NCBI GenBank assembly: GCA_011009095.1
Contig: VTPC01003834.1
Coordinates: 53,360 to 117,359 of the forward strand
Source of the DNA: Ignelater luminosus
Taxonomy: Eukaryota; Arthropoda; Insecta; Coleoptera; Elateridae
Direction: 5' to 3'
Length of the DNA: 64,000 bases
Positions 34,248 through 45,109 of this stretch are shown here, in pieces; positions within the stretch are counted from its first letter, which is position 1; the number at the start of each line of letters is the position of its first letter. The position numbers and the translations under genes were made by a program. The notes below the pieces were generated by a model, which saw only the letters and a list, made by a program, of their open reading frames with translations, had not been told where the DNA came from and did not search any database.

Positions 34248-35296
34248 CAGGGTGATTCCGAAATAAAAGGTATCTTTTTAATAGGTGATAAGTGAGACTA
34301 AAAGAAGAAAAACTTAAAAACGAAGTGGCTCCGTGAAAGTTGAAAATTTTGACAATTTTCCTAAATATAAAAACTGAAACCGTCTCTGGATAGAAAAAGA
34401 AAAGTGTTTCTTGTATTCTCGCCTTAAAAAGTGAAAGTTATGGAGATTTACGATATTTTTAAACCCTTGCAGTGCAAGAACGAAAATTTACCAGACATGC
34501 CTATTTTCTTGGAACTAATAACGCGGGTGAGTAGCAGAATGAACAATAGATGCCATCATAAGCTACCCTTTGGACATTTTACAATTTTCCCTTCTTAAAT
34601 CTGAAGTTTAGGAGATTAAAGAAATTGCGATAGCCACCCCCAAGTATGTTTGACATGCAGGGTTGTTGAAATGCAGTCAGATAATAACGTAACTTATGTC
34701 ACGAACAATTAGACTCCAGTCTTACAAGCAACATTTTAATTCCTTATTATTATTTACTCATTTGAATAGAAAACATTTTAAATGGCAACGGATGCACATA
34801 TTGTACTACTTAAATGAAACATGCGTATGGAAGGTTTTACTAACTGTCGCCTCTGTATTTAATTCAATTGAATAAATTCAACTAATTTTTATTTATGTAA
34901 CATAATGCTTATTAAAGTTTTTGGTTCTTTGGAATTTTACAGAAAAAAATCGTCAACAGTAAAATTTTAATATTTTTCCGTTTACAGATTAAAAAGTAAA
35001 AGTTATAAACGTGCCCATTGATTATTTATGGCATTGTAGAAACCAGAAAAACTGTTATACCCCTCACATAAATAGCAAGAGCTACATGCCAATGACAAGT
35101 ACAGTCAGTCAACCCCTATCGATTTTTGCTTAAGTACAAGTATGAGAGCAGGACCGGCATGGCTTAGCGATTAAATTTTAATAGCATTTTTCTCGGAAAC
35201 TATGCAATTTTTACCTACCGTTTTTTATCGCAAATATATGTACTATCACACCGCTATCCAGCTTTAAGAGGATACCTTTATTTCGGAATCACCCTG
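34248..35296. mobile_element. MITE family D, 1.05 kb
   Basis: Left end CAGGGTGATTCCGAAATAAA then AGGTATC; the right end is its inverse (GATACCTTTATTTCGGAATC then ACCCTG). TA lies on both flanks (34246-34247 and 35297-35298). No transposase frame. The ends resemble the other CAGGGT families of the window, which suggests a shared Tc1/mariner-type transposase source. Confidence 0.75.
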
Positions 35297-36654
35297 TATA
35301 ACGTCATACCTAGAACTTAAGCAACGCTATCTATATAATTTCTGCTATAAAAATGTGCACAACAAAAAATAAAATATACATGGCCGGATATTGCTGGATA
35401 ATGCACACTTTTACAAAGATTGAATTTATTCCGGACTTTTTAACGTAACCTCGCGTTACAGCTACTTATATTTAAAGACCTTCTTATGGTCTACCCAACT
35501 AACTACAGTCGGGGCCTTGGATCGTGGGCGTATGAGAGGGGCAGGTCAAATAACTAGACAACACAATAAATTTTATGCAGTTCTATTGATGTCAATTCAA
35601 AAAAATATGTACATAGGTATATCATATATTATGTCACCAAGAAAATAATCAAAATATCTCCTAAAATTATTTAGTTTATAATCTATAATTAAGATCTTGA
35701 AATAAATACTACATGATAGCAAATCCAAGTCTAAATAAAACACTAGCAAATGAATGGGCGACAATTATTAAGATAATTTAATACTATTAAGAAAAATTTA
35801 AAAAAATGATATTGTAACTTCATGAAAAAATTGTAGCCTAATAAAATTTGAAATACTATTTAATATAATTAAATTGTATAAGCAATCAATAACATTTTAA
35901 ATTCTCAAAACATTAAACAAGTTGGTTGAAATTACAATAAAATATGTGCGACAGGAACACAATATCAGAACAAAAAAATTGTAATAAACTTATGTGAAAT
36001 GAAGATTCCGCTGAGATAGCGCTATATCAGACCGGAAAACAATTGTTTCTTCATAACCTGAAATTGAATTCAAAACACACAAAACTGTTCTTATATTTGT
36101 GACATATCATTGATGAAAGCATTAAAACAACAAATTTTTATTTATTAACAAATGCGGTTAAAGAAATATGAAAATTAATTCTTATTGCATAATCTTTTCA
36201 TGAATTAAAGTTTTCAAAACTTTAAAATTAACTCAAAACTTTTCAGAGCGCATAATAAAAAAATTAGCAAAAAGATTAAATACCATAATTAAAGTGAAAC
36301 AGTTTAACAAGACAAATAAAAATTGTTTACAAATAATTCAATAAACTACAGGTGACTCAATTCTAATGATGAAATGGTCCTGAAGGGAAAACATAGGTGG
36401 ACAAGGTTTGTTCAGGCGATCCACGGTCCGAGAAAACTCACAAGAGCGCTGACACCTCCAGCTAGCTACCGGTTTACTCCAAGGGATGTCGGTTTTCAAA
36501 AAAACAGAGGGCACTGCAGTCTCCCTCCAAAGAAGTTATGGAGGACACGCAAACAGTGAGAATAGAGGGAAAAAATGAGACAGATCAACATACCTTCAGT
36601 GTATGTAAAGCTTCTTGATAAAATCCACGAAAGTGAAAAGGTTCAATGTTAATA

Positions 36655-37948
36655 ACACATCGTTCAATAAGTCCCGAGACTAACCCAGAGATGGTGCTAG
36701 TAGTACCACACTAGCCACGTTTCCCTAGAGTGCGAACCTTCACATGAAACGTGTACAAATTTCACGTCGATTGGACCACAAACAGCAGAGTTATCGAGGT
36801 TAGAGTAAAGTCACTTTGTAATTTGTTTGAAAAATGGAACAAAGCGAGTTTCGCGTGTTGATAAAACATTGTTTTTTAATGCGTAAAAACACCGTAGAAG
36901 CCCAGAAATGGCTTGAGAAACGTTACCCGGACTCCTCTCCATCCAAATCAACGATTTGTCGTTGGTATGCTGAGTTTAAACGTGGTCGTACGGACACAAA
37001 CGATGCGGAACGTTCGGGTAGGCCTTTGGAAGCCGTTACACCGGAAAATGTGAGTGAAGTATTCAAAATCGTAATGAAAAATCGCAAAGTAAAGGTCCGT
37101 GAGATTGCAGAAATGACACAGATATCATCTGGAAGCGTATTTACAATCCTTCATGAAAAATTGAGCATGAAAAAGGTTTTTTCCAAGTGGGTGCCGCGAT
37201 TGCTTTCAATGGAACAAAAACAGCAACGAATCGACGATTCAGAGAGCTGTTTATCGCTATTTACTCGCAATAAAAAGGATTTCCTGCGTCGATACGTGAC
37301 CATGGATGAAACATGGATACATCATTTCACTCCAGAGTCGAATCGGCAATCATCTGAGTGGCGCATGGCTGGCGAAAGCCGCCCAAAGCGTCCAAAAACG
37401 CAGCAATCTGCTGGCAAAGTCATGGCGTCTGTTTTTTGGGATACACATGGCGTCATTTTCATTGACTACCTGGAAAAAGGTAAATCGATCAACAGTGATT
37501 ATTATATTGACTTGTTGGTACGTTTGAAGGAGGAGATCGCAGCAAAACGACCGCACATGAAGAAGAAAAAAATCCTTTTTCAGCAAGACAATGCACCATG
37601 CCACAAGTCCATGAAAACAATGGCAAAAATCTACGAGTTGGGCTTTGATTTGCTTCCCCACCCCCCGTATTCGCCAGATTTAGCCCCCAGCGACTACTGG
37701 CTCTTTGCTGATCTCAAAAAAATGCTCCAGGGAAAAAAATTTGGCTCGAATGAGGAGGTCATTGCCGAAACTGAAGCCTATTTTGAAGCAAAGGATAAAT
37801 CCTTCTATAAACATGGTATAGAAATGTTGGAAAGGCGTTGGAAAGATTGTATCACTCTAAAAGGAGATTATATTGATGAATAAAAATGATTTTTGAAAAA
37901 AAAAATGTTGTTTTCGTTGTTAGTCTCGGGACTTATTGAACGATGTGT
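36655..37948 (+). mobile_element. intact mariner (irritans subfamily, Himar-like)
   Basis: 1,294 bases with nearly perfect 30-base inverted repeats starting ACACATCGTTCAATAAGTCC, flanked by TA (36653-36654 and 37949-37950). It interrupts the second 2-kb LTR-like element; comparison with the copy at 13671 shows the LTR sequence continuing across the TA. The repeats share the ATAAGTCCC core of irritans-type mariner ends. With an unbroken transposase gene it is the youngest-looking element of the window. Confidence 0.95.
36834..37883 (+). CDS. mariner transposase, complete (349 aa)
   Basis: A cut-and-paste transposase that acts in the nucleus on its own inverted repeats and inserts at TA. Length is one residue from Himar1's 348, and likeness runs from MEQSEFRVLIKHCF to the end (KDCITLKGDYIDE). 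Parts in order: paired HTH domain (about 1-110) with WYAEFKRGR and AERSGRP, the WVPRLL linker (119-124), then the catalytic domain with D158 (TMDETWIHH), D252 (QQDNAPCH) and D287 (SPDLAPSDYW), 34 residues apart, which gives DD34D. The PHPPYSPDLAP motif is complete. No stop or frame change was seen, so the protein may be functional, though activity cannot be told from sequence. Confidence 0.96.
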   Translation: MEQSEFRVLIKHCFLMRKNTVEAQKWLEKRYPDSSPSKSTICRWYAEFKRGRTDTNDAERSGRPLEAVTPENVSEVFKIVMKNRKVKVREIAEMTQISSGSVFTILHEKLSMKKVFSKWVPRLLSMEQKQQRIDDSESCLSLFTRNKKDFLRRYVTMDETWIHHFTPESNRQSSEWRMAGESRPKRPKTQQSAGKVMASVFWDTHGVIFIDYLEKGKSINSDYYIDLLVRLKEEIAAKRPHMKKKKILFQQDNAPCHKSMKTMAKIYELGFDLLPHPPYSPDLAPSDYWLFADLKKMLQGKKFGSNEEVIAETEAYFEAKDKSFYKHGIEMLERRWKDCITLKGDYIDE

Positions 37949-39452
37949 TAAACAAGTCCACCAGGGAGTGCACACACCCACCCGCAAAAAAACTAAACAC
38001 TTCCCCACACAATAGGGAAGATAAAATAAACGGTCAGAACCGTACAATGGACACTAAAGAGCACGTCAGTCTCCCACAAGGCGAGTTCTTAAAACGGACT
38101 CCCCGTCTCAATTCGAAGTGAGATTCTGCCAGCAGATGCATAATCTCCAACCAATGACCACCCAAAATTTCCGTCAGAAGACCTCAAAGGAATATTTAGC
38201 GACTGCGGATTGGTCCAAAAATTACAGAGAAAACTCTAACCTTCGGAAAAATAATTTCCAGGTTACACGTATTCCTATAAGATAACGACAATATATCAAT
38301 GAAAACAATAGAAACACTAATAAGGCATACCGGAAGTTGGTTTAAAATCTAATAAGTAAATAGGAAATTAAGAGAAAAGGCTACTGTATCAAAATCTCAG
38401 AAATATGCGCCTGCAAATAGCCCTAAATTAACCAAAACTGATACAATCAATCCTGAATCTAATAGTTACTCAACAGCTGCTGGAGCGATAAAAGATAATC
38501 TCGGTTAAATAGCTGAAAACAAATAAATGTCAAACAGAACTATTAAACGAGAGAAATCATACAAACAAGCAGAAATTAATTCTACAAAAGCAAAAGAAGT
38601 TGCTTAAAATACATCTGGCAACCAGAGATAACTATAGATAACAAAATAAGATCAATTCTGATCATCCCAGAGTAATTACAGCAAAATAATTCATAAGATT
38701 TTTAATACAAAGAAAATTCCTATGTGCAACATAAATTTTATACCAGCAAATTTATTATAAATTTCATTTCAATGATATATAAGGTAGTCTAAAAGTATAT
38801 ATTTTTGTAAGAAATTTTATAAGAACGGTGAAATAGAATAAAGTTAGTAAATGACAACCGGTGAAGATAACCGGAGTTAGTGAGGATAAGGACCCATGTT
38901 AGGTTCATAAAAAATGAACGTAACAACTTTTTCAACCCATTACATAAGAAACTATGCTTGGTTAATATTTATAAGTAAAAATGTATGCAACTTAAACTAA
39001 TAATAATAAGTATAGGAAGTTTTCTCAGTAATTCTTAATAAAATTTCAACTTCATTAAATGGATAAAAATCTGTATAAGTAGAAAAATATTTTAGTTCAA
39101 CTTTTATACCATAGCAATATACAATGGATATTGTTTTGATCTTTTCCGACCGCTTCTCCCAGCTTCCTGCTAGGATTAAACCTCCCCAATATGTGAAGTT
39201 CAGACTGACCCCGTCGGGTTGACGACTGTACTACATATAACTATAATATTCGTTCCAGATATTATCTTAATATTATGGAATAATGTTTTTATAATGTTAT
39301 TACCGAATATTAACAAAACATAATGAGAAAATATCTAGAAAATATCGGGAAAATATTTTCAGCTAATGTAAGAAAAATATTCAAAAGTGTAACATTTAAT
39401 ATTACTGGAATATTTTTTGAAAGTATTTTTATAATATTGTGTGCTGCTTGGG

Positions 39453-41499
39453 TAGTTAATGCTCTCAACCCATCCTGAAATAAGGAAGATTCTTGTTCAA
39501 AGTTTTTATACTATAGTCGTCAGCAAACTAATGTCTGACAGCAAAGTAACAATGCATTCATTTGACCGGAGCTGTACAAGATGGTAGTTCGGAACAACTT
39601 TGAGGTGCATACCAACAGAATTTAAAATGTTCACATATTTGCAAAGTAATGCACGAGCTATAAAAAAGTTCGTACTTCTAATACAGTGACATTGCAAGCC
39701 AATTCCTTTATTGATGATAGATGCTCATGCTCAATTAATTATGATCTTTATGATGGGTATTGTACTCTTGGATGTTAAAACAGAATCAAGCCAATCTGTT
39801 CGTAATTTTAGGTTGTCTTATTTAATAATCTCTCAGTAAGTAGTTTTCATACAGGCGTGTTTTTACAGTATTTCTAACTTACTGTCGGAATTGGTGGACA
39901 AGAGGGAATTTGTTAGTCAAAGTCAGTAATATTACCAAAATAGTTGTATTCTATTTGTTCATCCGTTTCTAGACTTACTTAGTTGTTAGTAAGATAGTTA
40001 TCTAATATTATTATATTAATGTTTTTACTGTTATACACACTATCAAATGTAAAAAGTCAATAAGTCCAAGATGGTGCTGTAAAAATTAAATTAGTTAATC
40101 GTTCTGGGCAACACGTCTTAAAATACTTAAAATGTATGTAATAAGTTGCATCTAGCTTCAAGCAACTGGGTAAAACGTAGTATGCGAACAACACTTATTT
40201 TTTATGAATTACACATAAGAACTTTTCTAGTATTTTACGAATATTTGCACAAAAACTTAGTACCTTTGAATGCGTTCCTAATCATATAGGTGGTTCTAGT
40301 TATTCATTGCAAAAAAAATAACAGTGAACACTGAGTACGTAAATTTCTGTTTAATTGTCATTAATTTTTTAAAACACTTGTTGGAAAACGTGATATCACT
40401 TTAATATTTGTGTTAAAAAGAACGTAATTATGTCATTCAAAAAGTCAATATTGGGCGACAATGTTTGAAAAAAGGTATATTAATTAGGCGTAATATTCTA
40501 TAAAATAATACGCAAGTTTGTCAAGTAAATAATATATAGACGCAGAAAAACATTTAATTCTAAGGTCTGAAACAGTTTATCCGTCTGAAAATATACTAAA
40601 GCGGGTGCTATTGTAGGGACACGACGTCTATTTTTAAATAAAAAATAAGACTTGATACTGAGAAGTATGATTATATCGTTTAATATTATTTGTACAATAA
40701 TTACACCTGTTTGTATTATCTTTTTCCAATTATCGATAACAACAGCTGGAACAGGTGACAGAAACGAATGATATTATTGGGGTTGATATAGCAGCAGTAA
40801 AGACAGTGCAGTGTTGTCATTGTGTTACGAAGCATCTCTGGTACGTAATTATAATTTTTGTAGCAATGTGTCATTCTTATTCGAAACAAATTGAATGTAT
40901 ATGTACAATAATCGTTTCGCATTATAGAATAAAGCGAAGAATGTTACATAATTCTTGAATTATAAAGAGGTATTTTAGTAATAAATTAGACTTAGTAATT
41001 TCTATTTACAGAATTTTGAAAGAAGTAAGAGAGATAAAAGATAAATTAGGAAAAATTGCATTAATGCTAGTTACTAAATAATACTCCTAGCTACTATGGA
41101 GTCTTATAAAGCTGATAGGTTAAACATTTTTTTACGATAAAAATTGAGATAAAATAGTTTTAGAGATCTCAGTTCGTAACCAATCTCATTCCTAGCTTTT
41201 TAATTTTAAAATTAATCTTCTAGTTCCAAAGTCAACCAGATTTAATAATTTTTTCAACCAATCATTTTATTATTTTAATATTTTAATTTAATAAGACTTA
41301 TCAAATTATCTTACACATACTTATTTCAAAAATAAATAATTCATTTCACCTTCATTTATTCGTGATCTTCACTTTTACTTCAAATATGTGGTTACCAATA
41401 CGTTTAATTTTGAAGTGAAACTTTTATCTTAAGGATTAAACAGGATTGTCCTTTAAATCATTTGAAGAGAAGAGCCCCTTCTTATTTCTAAATTTCAGA
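39453..41499. other. no gene recognised
   Basis: AT-rich. 40613-40710 repeats the fragment at 28278 in diverged form. The overlapping short frames on both strands near 40716-40958 have no recognisable motif. Confidence 0.4.
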
Positions 41500-44330
41500 A
41501 AAATTTCCACGAATTAAATGATGAACTAAAAAGAATTGTAAAGACTGAACTTCCAGACTTGTTATTGATGAGTAGAATTATGTCAACATTGCCAGCTGAT
41601 TATTTTGAATTTAAAAGTGTTTGAGAATCAGTTCCTGTAAACGAAAGAACTGTAAATTTATTAACAGAGCGTTTGAGATTGATTGAAATGCGTTTACCTT
41701 CAAAACAAAATGAATCAGTTGCATTAGTGGCTAATTCGGAAAATAAGAAATACTCCAAGAATGAAAATAACAATTTTAAAAGTAAACAGAAGTGTTTTAA
41801 ATGTCGAGGTGTTGGACACTATGCAAAAGACTGTCCAAAACGTAAATCTAGTTCATCTGTTAGTTGTAAAAAGGGTACTAAACCCAGTGGTGAAGCATTT
41901 ATATGCGAAGTTGAAGGGGTTGCTGAATCTGATGTATGGATAGCAGACTCTGGTGCATCAGTGCATATGACAAGTAAGAAGCAATATTTCCTGACCTACA
42001 AGGCCTTTATTGTACCAAAACAAGTTCAAGTTGGAAACAACAAAATGGTATTAGCTTATGGACATGGCATAATAAACGTTGAGATGTTTGTAAGAGGTTA
42101 ATGGGTGAAAAATCATCTGGAAAATGTATGGTATGTACCAGATATTGGCAGAAATCTATTTTCTGTAGGACAAACTATTGAAAAAGGATATCATTTCAGA
42201 GCTGATCAAAATGGTTGTTCTCTAGTTAAAGACAGTATTGTTAAAATGACTGGTAAAAGAAGTACAAACGGCTTGTATGTTTTAGCAATGCATGTGTGTT
42301 TGCCAGAAACAGCTTGCAGAGTGTTTGTAGCATCAATGCAAGATACAGTGCAACTATGGCACGAACGTCTGTGTCACCAGAACAAACGGCACGTTACAAA
42401 AATTCTAAAGAAGTATGAAATCGAAGTTCAAGAGGAAGAAGAGTTCTGTGAAAACTGTGTATATGGCAAGCAGCATCGAAACAGTTTCAACGAAAGAAAG
42501 AATCGTCCTCAGAACGTAGGTGAACTTATTTATGGTGACGTGTGTGGACCGATGCAAAAAGACTCGGTTGGAGGTGCAAAATATTTCTTATGCCTCAAGG
42601 AGGCTATTCAAGATATCGACGAGTATTTTTCTTGAAATCAAAAGCAGAGGTGGTAAATTATCTAAAAACATTCCTAAATGAAACTGATGCAGCTGGACAC
42701 ACAATCAAAGAATTTCTGTGTGATGGAGGTAAGGAATTTAATAATAACGATGTTCGCTCTGTTTTAGAATGTAAAGGAATCAATTTGAGAGTTGTAATTC
42801 CTTACACTCCTGAATAGAATGGTTGTGTAGAAAGGGAGAATCGCACGTTAGTTGAAAGTGCTAGAACAATGATACACGCTAAGAAATTGCCATTCAAACT
42901 ATAGGCAGAAGCTGTAAATACTGCAGCGTATGTTATAAATCGTACGGGCCTTTCCACAGTCAAAGACAAAACGCCAATGGAAATGTGGTCTGGAAAGCAA
43001 TATGAAAGCATTGATCATTTTCGAGTGTTTGGTACTGAATGTTATGTACATGTGCCAAAAGCATGTAGGCGTAAATGGGACACGAAAAGTGTTCTTGGGT
43101 ATGTAGTAGGATACTGTAGTGAGAAAGACGGCTGCAGAGTCTGGATAGAAACAGAAGATAAAGTTATATTGTCTCGTGATGTCATCTTCAAAAACGGACA
43201 AATACTGCAAAAGGGGGCTGATTTCATGATAAAGCCAATAACAGATACCACTTACTATGAAAGTTCATCTTCTGATGGTCCGGATGAAGAACCTATAAAA
43301 GAACTAGATTTACAAGATGGTAATTCAAATAATCTAACAGAACAAAATGAAGGCTTGCGATAAAGTGAGCAAAGAATTCAACATCCAAGTTATTTACATG
43401 ATTATGTTCTGTTGGCTGAGTGTAACGTCCCAGATTCTTATGATCAAGCCATGGTATCCGAAGAGGCAGAACAGTGGCAAAATGCCATGGATGAAGAGAT
43501 GGCATCTTCGCTTGAGAACCAAACATGGGATTTGTATGAAGCTGGTCAAGAATTCAACATGGGCGCATTTATTGATGCAGATTTTGCTGGTGAAATTAAA
43601 ACAAGACGTTGAAGAACCGGAATTGTGTGTAAGTGTTCAAGTGCAGCAATTTCGCGGGCGAGTCAAAAACAAAGAAGTGTTGTTCTTTCGACAACAGGAG
43701 CAGAATATGTTGCTGCAAGTGAATGTGTCAAAGAACTAATGTGGTTACAAAAACTTTTTCGTGAAGTGATACAAATGAAAGACATACCAACTCTGTATGT
43801 TGATAGTGCTAGTGCGATTAAGCTTGCAAAAAATCCTGGGTGGCGCAAGCGTACAAAACATATCGAAATGAAATATCATTTTGTTGGCGAAAAGTTTCAA
43901 GAGGGACTGTTCTATCTGAATCATGTGGACAGTAATCATCAAGTGGCTGACATTTTAACAAAGCCCTTAGGGCGTGTGCAATTTGAGACTTTTCGAAAGA
44001 TGTTAGGAGTGCAGAAGCTGACATAGATAGGGTGATTTTGAAGAGGAAGTGTTGAAGTTTTCAATATCACTTACTATATTTATTTAGTGTTTGAATGTTA
44101 GCGCCAAATGTATGGTGTTTTTATTCTTATCATGTTCTGTCAGTTGCCCCTAAGAAATGTATTGTAAGATACAACCTCACTTCTCAATATGTTGTTATTG
44201 TTGTAGTTGATATAACAAAAGGCCTTTTATGTAGTGTGATACTTTTTTTAGTTTTGTCCAATGTAAAAGGTTGTTCGTTGGAAGAAATAAATAAAAACTT
44301 TAATAAAAATGTTTATTTTTTTCTGTAATT
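41500..44330 (+). mobile_element. Ty1/copia element fossil, broken
   Basis: Parts in order: the end of gag with a CCHC knuckle (CFKCRGVGHYAKDC, about 41793); an aspartic protease with WIADSGASVHM (about 41937); the pre-integrase Zn-binding block LWHERLCHQNKRH (about 42355); the integrase core from about 42520 to 43000; and copia-type RNase H ending with SNHQVADILTKPLGRVQF (43625-44026). A 3' LTR may begin at TGTTGAAG (44050) and run to about 44330. I found no matching 5' LTR, so the 5' part is missing. It is broken in more than half a dozen places and old. Confidence 0.85.
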
Positions 44331-45109
44331 TGAGTTTTACTTATAATTACTACATATATTTGTATTTAACCCATTAACGGCCAAGGCATCAAATGTTAGT
44401 TTTTGAGAGCTCATCTTTTAAATAAGGTGTGTTCTCTCATAAATCCGTCATTAGAAAAACGAAGATTAAAAATTGACTTGTGTGAATATTTTTTATTATT
44501 ATTTTCAAACTTTTAACTGAATACAAATGATATCGAGATTAATAATGTAAACTTAAAAATTACTTATTTCTATAAAAATTAACAACTTTCATGATAAGGC
44601 CAGCAATCAGGTTAGTTACGGTTGTATCCGGTAGCTTTTTGAGCATTTTCTTCCAATTTTCTTTAAAAATCTTTTCATTTCTGGTGATTTTATCCACTTT
44701 CCTCAGTTTTTCTTTGCATATTGCCCAAGATTTCTCAATTGATTTTATTTCGGGACAATTTGGAGGGTTGAGGTCTTTTGGAACGAGTTTTATCCCATTT
44801 TTGTTGGCATGATGCCAAATTGGGCCAAAACAATGGTTTTAACACAAGTTTTTTATAAAAAGATAAAATTTATTGGTTAAGACATTCTTTTATGTACATC
44901 TCTTTGTTTAAAATTTTGGATGTTATGAATGGTGCCCTTATTTTGCTGCAAGTACATATTTCTTGCCATTTTAAGAATTTCTTGGGAAACTTATCACATT
45001 TAACAGTCTTATATTGCTTATCCAGTGTTTTGTGGACTTGAAAATTATAAAATCTTGGTCCAGGTATTTGTCTATGGTCACCATAAACGTACGTCTCGTC
45101 ATCCATTAA

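Larger units (their letters stand above)
35439..38925 (+). mobile_element. 2-kb LTR-like element (solo LTR candidate), fossil, copy 2, with mariner inside
   Basis: Related along its whole length to 13671-15734, in the same orientation. It ends CGTAACA and is flanked by ACTT (35435-35438 and 38926-38929), a 4-base duplication as in the other copy. Without the mariner it is about 2.19 kb. It lies inside the large AATATT-ended element and in turn holds the mariner at 36655-37948. No coding frame of its own; it looks like a solo LTR of the Ty3/gypsy type. Confidence 0.65.
32795..39452. mobile_element. large element with AATATT-rich inverted ends (nested host of others)
   Basis: Left end CCCAAGCAGCTCACAATCTC; the right end reverse complemented is CCCAAGCAGCACACAATATT. 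After these ends both sides run into long AATATT- and ATAATATT-rich tracts (32815-33150 and 39245-39440). Likeness of the ends continues for about 45 bases (CATAAAAATA). Inside lie a family D MITE, the second 2-kb LTR-like element and a mariner. Removing these leaves about 2.1 kb with no coding frame. I do not assign a superfamily, and the two ends could belong to two separate copies of a smaller element. Confidence 0.45.
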
